Source: Hymenobacter psoromatis (GTDB lineage Bacteria > Bacteroidota > Bacteroidia > Cytophagales > Hymenobacteraceae). Taken from it: a DNA stretch of 64,000 nucleotides. The translations under genes and the position numbers were made by a program. Of the stretch, positions 45,683-53,242 are shown in pieces. The number at the start of each line of letters is the position of its first letter. Position 1 is the first letter of the stretch. Below the pieces are notes generated by a model that saw only the letters and a list, made by a program, of their open reading frames with translations, did not search any database and had not been told where the DNA came from. The stretch covers positions 2,790,001-2,854,000 of the forward strand of contig NZ_JAIFAG010000001.1 of NCBI RefSeq assembly GCF_020012125.1, in the 5' to 3' direction.

Positions 45683-47164
45683 CTAAAGCGTTGTACCAAA
45701 TAAGCCCCGACGTATCGTTTCGTCGCGGTGATAGAGGTCGGGCAAAAAGCGCAAGTGGCCGCCCTCGGCCGTGCAGGTGGCGTAGCGCACGAACAGCGGC
45801 ATGGGGCGGCGCAGCGGCACGTTGCGGGGGCGGGGCTGGCGGGCGCACGCGGCTTCGCTGGGCAGCTGCACCGGCTGGCCGCCGCGCCGCAGCAGGTAGG
45901 CGGCCAGCGCAAAGGGGTTTTCCAGGCGGATGCAGCCGTGGCTCAAAGCGCGGTAGGGCTGGGCAAATACCTGGCGCTCTGGCGTGTCGTGCACGTACAC
46001 CGAATACGGGTTAGCGAAGCGAAACACGATGTTGCCCAGCGCATTATCACAGCCGGCCGACTGGCGAATGGTGTAAGGAAAATGCTGGGCCGTCACCTTC
46101 GCCCAGTTGATGCTACGCGGGTCGAGCAGGCGGCCGCGCGCATCGTAAAGCGCGTAATTGCCCTGGGCAAGGTAGCCGGCATCGCGCTGGAGATGGGGTA
46201 GCATTTCGCGGGTGGCAATGGAGCGGGGCACGTGCCAGTCGGGGGCCAGCGTGAAGTGGTCGATGCTACTGCTGAGGGTGGGGGTAGGCGTGGCGGGCTT
46301 GCCCACTACCACCCGGTGGCGGCGCAGCACCGAGTCGCGAGCCACCACCAGCAGCTCGCAGGCCGCGATGTTAATCAGCACGTAGTCAGGTGTGGGCGGC
46401 AGCGCGTCCCAGCGCCAGCGCTCCAGGTTGGCGGCCGCCTGCTCGTAACGGGCTTGGTGCTGCGCCGCCGAATCCGGGGCGCTGGGCAGCACCAGCCACT
46501 GCGCCAGGGCCCGCTGCAGCTGGCGGTACTCGCGGTTGGCGGGCTGGCCGGCCAGCATGGCGGCAGGCACCGCGTGCCGGCTCAGCGCCGCGCGCAGCTG
46601 CACCACCGGCTGGCCACTCGGGCCGGCGGCCTTTTCCCTCAGTGAAGCCGTGTAGCGGTGCAGCCGGCCACGGTCGATGTCGCGCATAAAGCTGAGCACC
46701 GCATCGCTGAGATATACATCGAAGCGCGCTTGCTGGCGCGCGCGCCGCACTGGGTCGCCGGGCTGGGCCAGCGAATCGCGCAGGAGCACCAGGCGCTCGC
46801 TGCCGTAGTCCGTGGGGCGCAAGCCGTGGGCGGGGGCCTGCGCCAGCAGCGCCAGGGCCGCCGTTGCATCGGGGCTGAGGCTGCCGGCCACCAGCCAGGC
46901 GAGCGCACCGGTAGTGCCATAAAAAGCCCGCACCGCCGCGCCGGCTTGCAAGCCCAGGCGCTCATCGGCGCGGCCAGTACTACCCGCCGTGGTCGTATCC
47001 AGCAGCGCCCGGATTATAGCGTCTACTGGCCTGTCAGCTTGCGTTTTCACCGCCACCAGCCGGGTGGCCGGCGGCCCCGACTGCGGGGGCGTAGAGCCGC
47101 ACTGCGTGGCCAGTAGCAAGCCAGTACAGCAGCCTAGCAGGTGAATGTGAGCGAAGCGTGCCAC
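45683..47164 (-). CDS. L,D-transpeptidase (YcbB-like)
   Basis: A 493-residue cell-envelope enzyme with an N-terminal export signal (residues 1-23; CTGLLLATQCGS has a lipobox-like Cys but with Gln at -1, so lipidation is unsure), a peptidoglycan-binding-like helical middle (LALLAQAPAHGLRPTDYG, about 95-112) and the YkuD catalytic domain with SHGCIRLENPFALA (active Cys; about 410-423). It makes 3-3 crosslinks or links to the cell wall, favoured under stress. Four-residue gap-like spacing (14 bp) to the BLUF gene upstream suggests an operon. Confidence 0.9.
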   Translation of the reverse strand: MARFAHIHLLGCCTGLLLATQCGSTPPQSGPPATRLVAVKTQADRPVDAIIRALLDTTTAGSTGRADERLGLQAGAAVRAFYGTTGALAWLVAGSLSPDATAALALLAQAPAHGLRPTDYGSERLVLLRDSLAQPGDPVRRARQQARFDVYLSDAVLSFMRDIDRGRLHRYTASLREKAAGPSGQPVVQLRAALSRHAVPAAMLAGQPANREYRQLQRALAQWLVLPSAPDSAAQHQARYEQAAANLERWRWDALPPTPDYVLINIAACELLVVARDSVLRRHRVVVGKPATPTPTLSSSIDHFTLAPDWHVPRSIATREMLPHLQRDAGYLAQGNYALYDARGRLLDPRSINWAKVTAQHFPYTIRQSAGCDNALGNIVFRFANPYSVYVHDTPERQVFAQPYRALSHGCIRLENPFALAAYLLRRGGQPVQLPSEAACARQPRPRNVPLRRPMPLFVRYATCTAEGGHLRFLPDLYHRDETIRRGLFGTTL

Positions 47165-47178
47165 GAGTGAAGCGGGGA

Positions 47179-47655
47179 CTAATGGTGGCGGGTGGGCTGG
47201 CTATCCAACGCATGCTCCTGCCCCGTTTCGACGGGGCCTTGCGCCACGAAGTTCTCCAGCAGCGCCAGCAGCTGGGAGCGGGGGTAAGGCCGGTGGGTAA
47301 GTCCCAGGTCATCGGCCGGCGCTTCGCCCAGCAGCGTGCGCAGGTCGGCGGGGCGGGCCAGGCGGCAGCCCATCGCCCAGCCGGCAAAGCTGCGCTGCGC
47401 GCACGGCCCCTCGCTTATCACCTGGCAGTGAAAATGACGGGTATCGGACAGGATAACGTGGTAGTAGAGGTGGCGCACGGCCGTTTTGGGGCCTTCCAGC
47501 ACTTGCAGGAAGCGCCCGTCGGCCGTGTGCAGCAGCACGCCCGTGATATTATGGGCCTGGTTGTGCGCCCGGCCCCGCCGCAGTAGGGCGGCGAGCGCAG
47601 CCTCGTCGAATTCGCCCAGCGCCTGGCTCTGGTAAAGGAGGTGGTAAAGGTCCAC
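47179..47655 (-). CDS. BLUF blue-light photoreceptor
   Basis: A 158-residue single-domain BLUF (FAD-binding). Key residues: Tyr8 (LLYQSQA), Asn32 and Asn36 (HNQAHNITG), Gln51 (GRFLQVLEG), Trp93 and Met95 (FAGWAMG), the Tyr-Gln-Trp-Met set of AppA/PixD/BlrB proteins. Two C-terminal helices cap the domain. Such short BLUF proteins signal through a partner, here possibly the CheB domain protein or the cell-wall enzyme (inference). A relic USP gene lies 37 bp upstream and the regulon promoter at 47938-48002 seems to serve the run. Confidence 0.9.
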   Translation of the reverse strand: MDLYHLLYQSQALGEFDEAALAALLRRGRAHNQAHNITGVLLHTADGRFLQVLEGPKTAVRHLYYHVILSDTRHFHCQVISEGPCAQRSFAGWAMGCRLARPADLRTLLGEAPADDLGLTHRPYPRSQLLALLENFVAQGPVETGQEHALDSQPTRHH

Positions 47656-47691
47656 GGGTAAGAAATTAAGGATGAAGAAAACAGCCCGCTA

Positions 47692-47841
47692 CCGGTAGGG
47701 GGGTAGGGGGCGGGGCACAGAATTTCCAGGGCCGTGGCCCACCACCGGCAGCAGCACGAGGCGGCCAGGCTGGCGGCGGAGGCCGGGGCATGGTCGGCGG
47801 CCGGGAAAAATCGGTGAGCGCGAGCAGGACGGGGGCTTTCA
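47692..47841 (-). pseudogene. Universal stress protein N-terminal relic
   Basis: From ATG 47841 three frames must be joined: MKAPVLLALTDFSR, then PAADHAPASAASLAA, then LVLLPVVGHGPG, after which a stop follows. This matches the first 35 residues of the USP genes here (LVLTDFFQPADHALAYADAL, LVLLHV). Everything downstream of strand 2 is lost. Two frameshifts plus truncation make it a true relic. Its promoter (47938-48002) is intact and now most likely drives the BLUF-transpeptidase-CheB genes. Confidence 0.75.
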
Positions 47842-47937
47842 TGGAGCAGCAAAAAAATGGGCGGGCCAGCCAGCCGGCGCGAACGATAGCCGGGCGCGTC
47901 ACTGCCGCTGACCAGCCGGGACCACCAGCTTCGGGGG

Positions 47938-48002
47938 CAAAGTTGGGACCCGGCCGGGCTAGCCAGCATGAGCGAAATCAGCTGATTTGATGACTGTTGT
48001 CA
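47938..48002 (-). promoter_or_regulatory. Crp/Fnr-type boxes and -7 element of the USP-relic/BLUF run
   Basis: TGACTGTTGTCA at 47991-48002, one-mismatch copy TGAGCGAAATCA at 47969-47980, 22 bp away. CAACTTTG (47938-47945, reverse strand) starts 46 bp below the full box and 24 bp below the second copy. The -7 element is the same as the atpD one (CAACTTTG). Confidence 0.75.
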
Positions 48003-48127
48003 AGTCCCCGTGCGGATTATCGGGCCACCTTTACGGCGTTGGCTTTTCTCGCTTGCTACCCACCAACGCGCCCGCTTTTCTACCCGCCACGGGCTGGCCC
48101 GCCGGGGCCCATGCCTGCCTGCGGCCC

Positions 48128-48193
48128 TGACTAATATCAGGCAACCGCTAGGCGCTGGTCGTGGGGCCGCGGCGGGCGGCGGCCAAACTTTTG
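48128..48193 (+). promoter_or_regulatory. Crp/Fnr-type box and -7 element of the 48258 BON gene
   Basis: TGACTAATATCA at 48128-48139. AACTTTTG at 48186-48193 starts 47 bp after it. The start codon 48258 follows about 65 bp later. No second copy is clear. The promoter is separate from the one at 47938-48002, which faces the other way. Confidence 0.7.
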
Positions 48194-48257
48194 CACTGGC
48201 CAGCACCTGCGGTAGTCCCCCTGCCGACCCTTTTCCTCATTTTTCCCTACCCCCTCT

Positions 48258-49706
48258 ATGCAAACTCTCGGCATTAATGCGCCGCTCACCGACTACCTGG
48301 CCGATGGCGACATCACCACCGCCCTTGAGCTGCTGTACCTCACCCAAAAAGGGGTACCCGCTCATTTAATTAACGTAACTACCCACGAGGGTATCGTTAT
48401 GCTGACTGGCATTACCGACAACCTGCTGGCGCGGGAGCGGGCCGAGGACATCGCTCTGGCGCTGCGCGGCGTGCGCGGGGTTGTCAACGAAGTGCTCATC
48501 AGCACGCCCGCCGTGCCCGATGCCGAGCTGCAAGCCTCGGTAACCAGCGCGCTGGCCACTGACCCCGCCACGAGCTTCTACGGGGTGCACGTCGCCGCCG
48601 CCGAGGGGGTCGTTACCCTGACTGGCACCGTGCAGACCTGGGCCGAAAAAGAGCTGGTGCTGCGCGTGGGCCGGGGCGTGCGCGGCGTGCGCCGCCTGGT
48701 GGCCGACCAGCTGACCATTAGCTGGGACAACCTGCAGAATTCCGACCATGAAATCACCAGCCAAATCCGGGAGTCGCTGGCGTGGGATATTCGCGTGAAC
48801 GCCGCCCTAGTAGATGTGCGCACCCACGACCGGACGGTGTACCTGTCGGGCACCGTGGGCACGGCCACCGAGCTGGCCCAGGTAGAAACCACGGCCTACC
48901 AGGCCGGCGCAACCCACGTTGACATCCGCGACCTGAACGTGCAGTACTGGGCCACCAACCGCGACCTGCGGGGCGATAAGTACGCGCCGCGCCCCGACGA
49001 GGCCATTGCCGAGGCCGTGCGCGCGGCCTTTCGCTGCGACCCCCGCGTGCTGGCCTATCAGCCGCTGATAATGGTCCACAACGGCATCGTTACCTTGAGC
49101 GGCACGGTGAGCAACCTGCTCGCCAAGCAGCACGCCGAGCGCGACGCCCGCCACGTGGTGGGCGTTGCAGATGTGCTCAATCTGCTGAAAGTGCGCACGT
49201 CCTGGTTCATTCCCGACCTCTACATCGGGCATACCATCCGCGCGGCGCTGGCCCGCGACCCCTACGTGGGCCAGGACGAGTTTAGCGTATACGTGCGCAA
49301 CGGCAAGGCCCAGCTCTACGGGCAGGTTAGCAGTTACTTCGAGCAGGACCAGGCCGGCCGGGTGGCCGCCGGGGTCAAGGGAGTTACCGAAGTCGATAAC
49401 TGGGTAACCATACCCGGTAGCCTGCACTTCGACGCGTATCAGACCTATTCCTGGAAACCCGGCTTGGCGCGCCCCAACCCGGACTTCGCGCTGGCCGAGC
49501 GCATCCGCAGCCGGCTGTTCTGGTCGCCGAGCCTGCACCGCCAGGCTATTGAGGTGGCGGTGAAGAAGGGCCGGGCTACCCTCACGGGCACCGTCGAATC
49601 CTGGTTCGACCGCGACCAGGCCGGCGGCGCGGCCTACGCGGCCGGTGCCTGGGACGTGCGCAACGACCTGGTTGTTGACCTGGACGCTGGGGAGCTGTAT
49701 GAGTAA
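48258..49706 (+). CDS. Six-BON-domain protein
   Basis: A 482-residue paralogue of the gene at 42632-44074. Six BON units can be delimited at about 18-84, 90-157, 161-230, 247-313, 320-385 and 405-475, each with the pattern GIVxLTGxVxxxxxxxxAxxxAxxVxGV. The N-terminus MQTLGINAPLTDYLADGDIT lacks a signal peptide. In other bacteria multi-BON proteins bind phospholipid, but a cytoplasmic chain of six is unusual. Promoter with a regulon box 118 bp upstream of the start. Ends in front of a strong bidirectional terminator. Confidence 0.88.
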   Translation: MQTLGINAPLTDYLADGDITTALELLYLTQKGVPAHLINVTTHEGIVMLTGITDNLLARERAEDIALALRGVRGVVNEVLISTPAVPDAELQASVTSALATDPATSFYGVHVAAAEGVVTLTGTVQTWAEKELVLRVGRGVRGVRRLVADQLTISWDNLQNSDHEITSQIRESLAWDIRVNAALVDVRTHDRTVYLSGTVGTATELAQVETTAYQAGATHVDIRDLNVQYWATNRDLRGDKYAPRPDEAIAEAVRAAFRCDPRVLAYQPLIMVHNGIVTLSGTVSNLLAKQHAERDARHVVGVADVLNLLKVRTSWFIPDLYIGHTIRAALARDPYVGQDEFSVYVRNGKAQLYGQVSSYFEQDQAGRVAAGVKGVTEVDNWVTIPGSLHFDAYQTYSWKPGLARPNPDFALAERIRSRLFWSPSLHRQAIEVAVKKGRATLTGTVESWFDRDQAGGAAYAAGAWDVRNDLVVDLDAGELYE

Positions 49707-49769
49707 ACCCCGGCCCTCCCGGCGGCGCGGCCGGTACGCAGAACGCCCCAACTCAAAAATTCAATTCGC

Positions 49770-49819
49770 CTAACGTCAAAAAAGGCTCCCCAGAGTTGGG
49801 GAGCCTTTTTTGACGTTAG
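49770..49819. terminator. Bidirectional terminator between BON and SHOCT genes
   Basis: 23-bp perfect arms at 49770-49792 and 49797-49819, four-base loop. CTAACGTCAAAAAAGGCTCC on the left gives A6 before and T6 after the GGCTCCCCA stem, so it works in both directions. It lies between two convergent genes. Confidence 0.9.
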
Positions 49820-49833
49820 GCAGCCGGGCCGTA

Positions 49834-50061
49834 TCAGCCGCGCCGCAACTCGCCCGTGTCCAGTAGCTGCTTGTGCTCCTGGTACTGCTCGGGAGTGATT
49901 TGCCCCGATGCGAGACGCATCCGCAGCACGTCGAGCGCGGAGCTGGGCTGGTGGCGCTGGCCGGGGATGCGGAAGGGGGTAGCGAAAATCCAGACCAGTA
50001 GCATAATCCACATGAACCACCAAACGAAGTTCATACCCCAGAAATAATTACCGTACATCAT
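49834..50061 (-). CDS. Small membrane protein with SHOCT domain
   Basis: A 75-residue protein: MMYGNYFWGMNFVWWFMWIM is an N-terminal membrane helix (residues 3-28), and the C-terminal 30 residues (ALDVLRMRLASGQITPEQYQ) are the short SHOCT helical domain (LxxRYAxGEIxxEEYxxxxxxL). Such proteins are common small envelope proteins in anaerobiosis and copper clusters; role unknown. ATG 50061 is preferred; upstream codons are readthrough of a long leader. Two exact regulon boxes lie about 205-240 bp upstream. Confidence 0.8.
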   Translation of the reverse strand: MMYGNYFWGMNFVWWFMWIMLLVWIFATPFRIPGQRHQPSSALDVLRMRLASGQITPEQYQEHKQLLDTGELRRG

Positions 50062-50233
50062 GACTTTTGTGGTTGAGAGTGAAGGAAAAGGGAAAAGTAA
50101 TTGAGTTGGCGAAACGGGGCGGCTAACGTCCGCGCCGCGCCTGTTTAGGCACTTGGCTACCCCGCCGCTTGGGCGGCGGCAGGGCAGAACCGGACCGGAC
50201 GTGGCCAGCTTCACCGGCTAAGCTTCTTGCCTA

Positions 50234-50298
50234 CAAAGGTGCCAGCCGCCCGGCCGCCCGGCCATGACGACCGTCAGGCCGATGCCTGATAGTCGTCA
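50234..50298 (-). promoter_or_regulatory. Two exact tandem Crp/Fnr-type boxes and -7 element of the SHOCT gene
   Basis: TGACGACCGTCA (50265-50276) and TGATAGTCGTCA (50287-50298), 22 bp apart, inside a larger imperfect inverted repeat (50260-50303). CACCTTTG (50234-50241, reverse strand) starts 24 bp below the proximal and 46 bp below the distal box. It is the same -7 sequence as at the YtxH-CsbD gene. The implied leader to 50061 is long, about 170 bases. Confidence 0.8.
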
Positions 50299-50418
50299 TG
50301 GCCGGCCCCGGCGCGGCGCGTTGCGGGCTGTTCCGTTTCTTTTCCTCCCCACCGGCAGACCAGCCCGAAGCTATCAGTCAGGTGCCTAGCGTTGGCGCTA
50401 AGCTGGCTTGCGGCGGCC
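50299..50418. other. Short gap before the dehydrogenase stop
   Basis: 120 bases between the tandem boxes and the 3' end of the D-lactate dehydrogenase gene. No further signal recognised. Confidence 0.4.
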
Positions 50419-51405
50419 CTAGAGCTCGTGGACGGCGGGGACGCTGCTGGCCCACTCATCGAGGCTAGCCACTACAGCCGTAGCGAGGCTGGTCAGGGCC
50501 TCGCGGGTGAGGTAGCCCTGGTGCGCGGTCACGCGCACATTGGCATACGTGAGTAGCCGCGCAAACGTGGCGTCGCGCAACTGGTCATGGGTGTGGTCGG
50601 CAAAAAACAGTCCTTTTTCGGCCTCGTACACGTCGAGGCCCAGGTAGCCGAGCCGGCCGCTGTCGAGGGCACGCAGCGCGGCGGCCGTATCGAGCACGCC
50701 GCCCCGGCCGGTATTGATGAGCATGGCGCCGGGCTTCAGCTGGCCCAGCACCTGGTCGTCGAACAGGTGCCGGGTGCGGGCCGTCAGGGGCGTGTGCAGG
50801 CTGATGATATCGGCCTGGGCGCACAGCTCGGGCAGCGTCACGTACTCCAGGTCGTAGCGCCGGCGCAGCTCGTCGTTGGGACGCACGTCTTCGCCCAGCA
50901 GCCGGCAGCCGAAACCGTGCAGGATGCCGGCCAGCACCGCCCCAATGTGCCCTACCCCCACGATACCCACCGTTTTGCCGTGCAGCTCAAAGCCAATGAG
51001 TTTATCCAGGCAAAAGTCGTTGGCGCGCAGCTGCTGGTCGGCCTGGCGCAGGTGGCGGGCCAGGGCCAGCATCAGGGCCACGGCATGCTCGGCAATGGCG
51101 TGGGGCGAATAGTCGGGCACGTTGGCCACGCGCAGGTCCAGCCGGTGGGCGGCGGGCAGGTCTACCTGGTCGGTGCCGGTGCCGCGCACTAGCACGTAGC
51201 GCACGCCGTGCGCCGCCAGCTGCGTCAGGATAAGGGCCGACAGGTCATCGTCGGCCGACACGCTGATGGCCAGCGACCCCTGGGCCAGCGGCACGGTCTG
51301 GTCCGCTACGCCCGCCTCGTAAAAATGCAGCTGGTGCCGGCCCGCATTTGCCCGCTCTAAAAAGGGGCGTTCAAAGTGCATGGTGCTAAAAACGGTCACG
51401 TTCAT
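50419..51405 (-). CDS. D-lactate dehydrogenase / 2-hydroxyacid dehydrogenase
   Basis: A 328-residue NAD-dependent D-2-hydroxyacid dehydrogenase of the LdhA type. Cofactor loop VGIVGVGHIG (about residues 145-154), LHTPLTARTRHLF, catalytic Arg in NTGRGGVLDT (about 230-239), Glu in GLDVYEAEKG and His in VRVTAHQGYLTREA. Starts MNVTVFSTMHFERPFL at 51405. It reduces pyruvate to D-lactate and recycles NADH in fermentation. 48 bp after oleate hydratase on the same strand, so shares the promoter at 53122-53187. Confidence 0.92.
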   Translation of the reverse strand: MNVTVFSTMHFERPFLERANAGRHQLHFYEAGVADQTVPLAQGSLAISVSADDDLSALILTQLAAHGVRYVLVRGTGTDQVDLPAAHRLDLRVANVPDYSPHAIAEHAVALMLALARHLRQADQQLRANDFCLDKLIGFELHGKTVGIVGVGHIGAVLAGILHGFGCRLLGEDVRPNDELRRRYDLEYVTLPELCAQADIISLHTPLTARTRHLFDDQVLGQLKPGAMLINTGRGGVLDTAAALRALDSGRLGYLGLDVYEAEKGLFFADHTHDQLRDATFARLLTYANVRVTAHQGYLTREALTSLATAVVASLDEWASSVPAVHEL

Positions 51406-51453
51406 AATTGACAGGAGGGGTAGGAACAGGTATATGCGGGGTTGTCTCAGCAC

Positions 51454-53046
51454 CTAGCGGTGCATGGTTTGCAGGGCCTCGTAGAGCACCTTCGGGTTGT
51501 GCTGCCCTTTGTAAATTGCCGGGGGCTGCTTGTCGAGCTTCAATAACTCGTACACCGCCAGCTGTGCCGAGCGCACGGAATACTCTACGGTAAACACCAC
51601 GTCGTCAGGCATTTCGGTAAACTGACCCAGAAAGGCGAAGTTGGTCGAGCCCGCGGGCACCACCTGCGGCCGGTCGCCGGGAGCGCGGGTCAGAAACTGG
51701 CTGGTGATGTAGGGCAGCAGCGCCGGAATGCAGTTGGCTTCGGCAATAATGGCCGGCAGCTGCTCGGTAAAGTGCAGGTGATTAAGCAACTCCGTCATAA
51801 TTTCCTCGCCCGAGCAGTCGCTCATCTTCTTGGGCACGTAGTCCCCTACCCTATCCGGAAACAGCCCGTAGCCCCAGAATACCGTCACGCCGGCCGGCTG
51901 GTTGATAAAGTGCGGCTGGTAGGCCAGCACCACCGACAGCAGCCAATTAGAATCCTTGAGCGTGACCAGCGCCCCGGTACCGGCCTTGTTGCCCGAGAAT
52001 TTCTCCATCAAATCGAAAAACAGCGTGCCGTGGCTGGTCACCGTGAACGACTCCCAGGTGGACTCCTCCAGCCGCTGGTCGAAGACGTAGGGCCGGCCGA
52101 AATCGGAGTATTTCTGGGCCAGGGTTTCCCACAAGGCCCAGGCCCCATCACCGGGCGCAGCGTTGAGCACCGGCGCGGTGCTCATGGTGCCCAGCGTCGA
52201 GTTGGCCGTCATCGAGCCATTGGTGACCAGCACCAAATCGTGGGGCTGCACGTCCTGGGTCTGCGACGACTGGTCGCGGGTGTAGTGCAGGCGCTCCACG
52301 GTTTTGGTAGCGGCGTGGGGCGCAAAATCCAGGTCCGTTACCTGGCTGCCCAGCCGGAAGTCTACCCCCTGCCCTTGCAGCCACGTCAGGATGGGCAACA
52401 CCATAGAGTCGAACTGGTTGTACGGCGTGCGGTCAACGCCCGCCAGCGTGTCGATGCGCGGAAACTCCTGCAAAAAGCGCAGCAGATACCGCTTAAATTC
52501 CACCAAGCTGTGCCAGGGCTGGAAGGCAAACATGGTGGCCCACATAAACCAGAAATTCGTCTCAAAAAAGCTGGGCCTAAACCACTCGTCCACGCGCTTG
52601 GTGCCGAGCAGGTGCTCGGGCATGGCCAGCAGCTCCACGAGGGCGAGCCGGTCGGGCTCGGCAAAACCCATCGAGCTTACGTCCACAATGTGGCCGTCGC
52701 GGTCCACCACCCGCGCCAGGGCGTGGGTTTTGAGCTGCTCGTTGAAGGCGATAATATCGTCGTGCACCGACTTACCCGCGTGCTCCAGCGACGGGATGGA
52801 ATCCAGCAGCTCGTAGGTGCAGCGGTAGCTGAAGTTCAGCATCCGGCCCCCGCGCATCACGTAGCCCTGGTCGGCCTGCCCGGCCGCGTCGAGGCTACCG
52901 CCAATCAGCTCCGCTTCTTCAAAAATATGAATATTTACTCCCGGCAACTGCCCGTCGCGAAGGAGAAGAGCCGCCGCGGCCAGCGAGGCAATGCCGCCAC
53001 CCACCAGGTAGGCGTGGCGGGAAGCAGGCGAAATTGACTGGACCAT
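51454..53046 (-). CDS. ohyA: Oleate hydratase (myosin-cross-reactive antigen family)
   Basis: A 530-residue FAD protein that adds water to cis-9 unsaturated fatty acids (family activity). The N-terminal FAD motif VGGGIASLAAA is at residues 15-25, and IFEEAELIGGSLD follows. The family's RGGRE motif here reads RGGRML (residues 65-70), so Met69 takes the place of the glutamate thought to activate water in many members; some characterised hydratases share this. FEWxxW-like aromatic substrate walls are present. Start 53046 chosen, with 53091 (MSKEPGREAF) an alternative. It may detoxify unsaturated fatty acids during membrane stress. Confidence 0.9.
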   Translation of the reverse strand: MVQSISPASRHAYLVGGGIASLAAAALLLRDGQLPGVNIHIFEEAELIGGSLDAAGQADQGYVMRGGRMLNFSYRCTYELLDSIPSLEHAGKSVHDDIIAFNEQLKTHALARVVDRDGHIVDVSSMGFAEPDRLALVELLAMPEHLLGTKRVDEWFRPSFFETNFWFMWATMFAFQPWHSLVEFKRYLLRFLQEFPRIDTLAGVDRTPYNQFDSMVLPILTWLQGQGVDFRLGSQVTDLDFAPHAATKTVERLHYTRDQSSQTQDVQPHDLVLVTNGSMTANSTLGTMSTAPVLNAAPGDGAWALWETLAQKYSDFGRPYVFDQRLEESTWESFTVTSHGTLFFDLMEKFSGNKAGTGALVTLKDSNWLLSVVLAYQPHFINQPAGVTVFWGYGLFPDRVGDYVPKKMSDCSGEEIMTELLNHLHFTEQLPAIIAEANCIPALLPYITSQFLTRAPGDRPQVVPAGSTNFAFLGQFTEMPDDVVFTVEYSVRSAQLAVYELLKLDKQPPAIYKGQHNPKVLYEALQTMHR

Positions 53047-53121
53047 AAAGCTGAGGGATAAAAAAGCTTCCCGCCCTGGCTCTTTACTCATCAAGCGCCG
53101 GGTAGTAAGCTTAGGAGGCTG

Positions 53122-53187
53122 CAAGATTCCGTTAGCAGCCCGGCCGGGCTCATGATTAAAATCAGGTGGCGGGGCTGATAATAAACA
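53122..53187 (-). promoter_or_regulatory. Crp/Fnr-type box and -7 element of ohyA-ldh
   Basis: TGATTAAAATCA at 53153-53164. A half-site TGAT at 53176 is 23 bp away. GAATCTTG (53122-53129, reverse strand) starts 24 bp below the full box, like the pgm promoter (TAATCTTG at the same distance). Confidence 0.72.
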
Positions 53188-53218
53188 TAGCCGGGGGCCA
53201 GCCGCGCCCGGTTCTTTA
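53153..53218 (+). promoter_or_regulatory. Same box with weak -7 element for the USP gene at 53243
   Basis: On the plus strand, GTTCTTTA at 53211-53218 starts 47 bp after the box at 53153-53164 and 24 bp after the half-site at 53176-53187. The TTTA ending matches that of the 37553 promoter. The leader would be about 20 bases. Weaker than the others. Confidence 0.5.
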
Positions 53219-53242
53219 CCAGCGTTCCCTACCCCCCACAAA

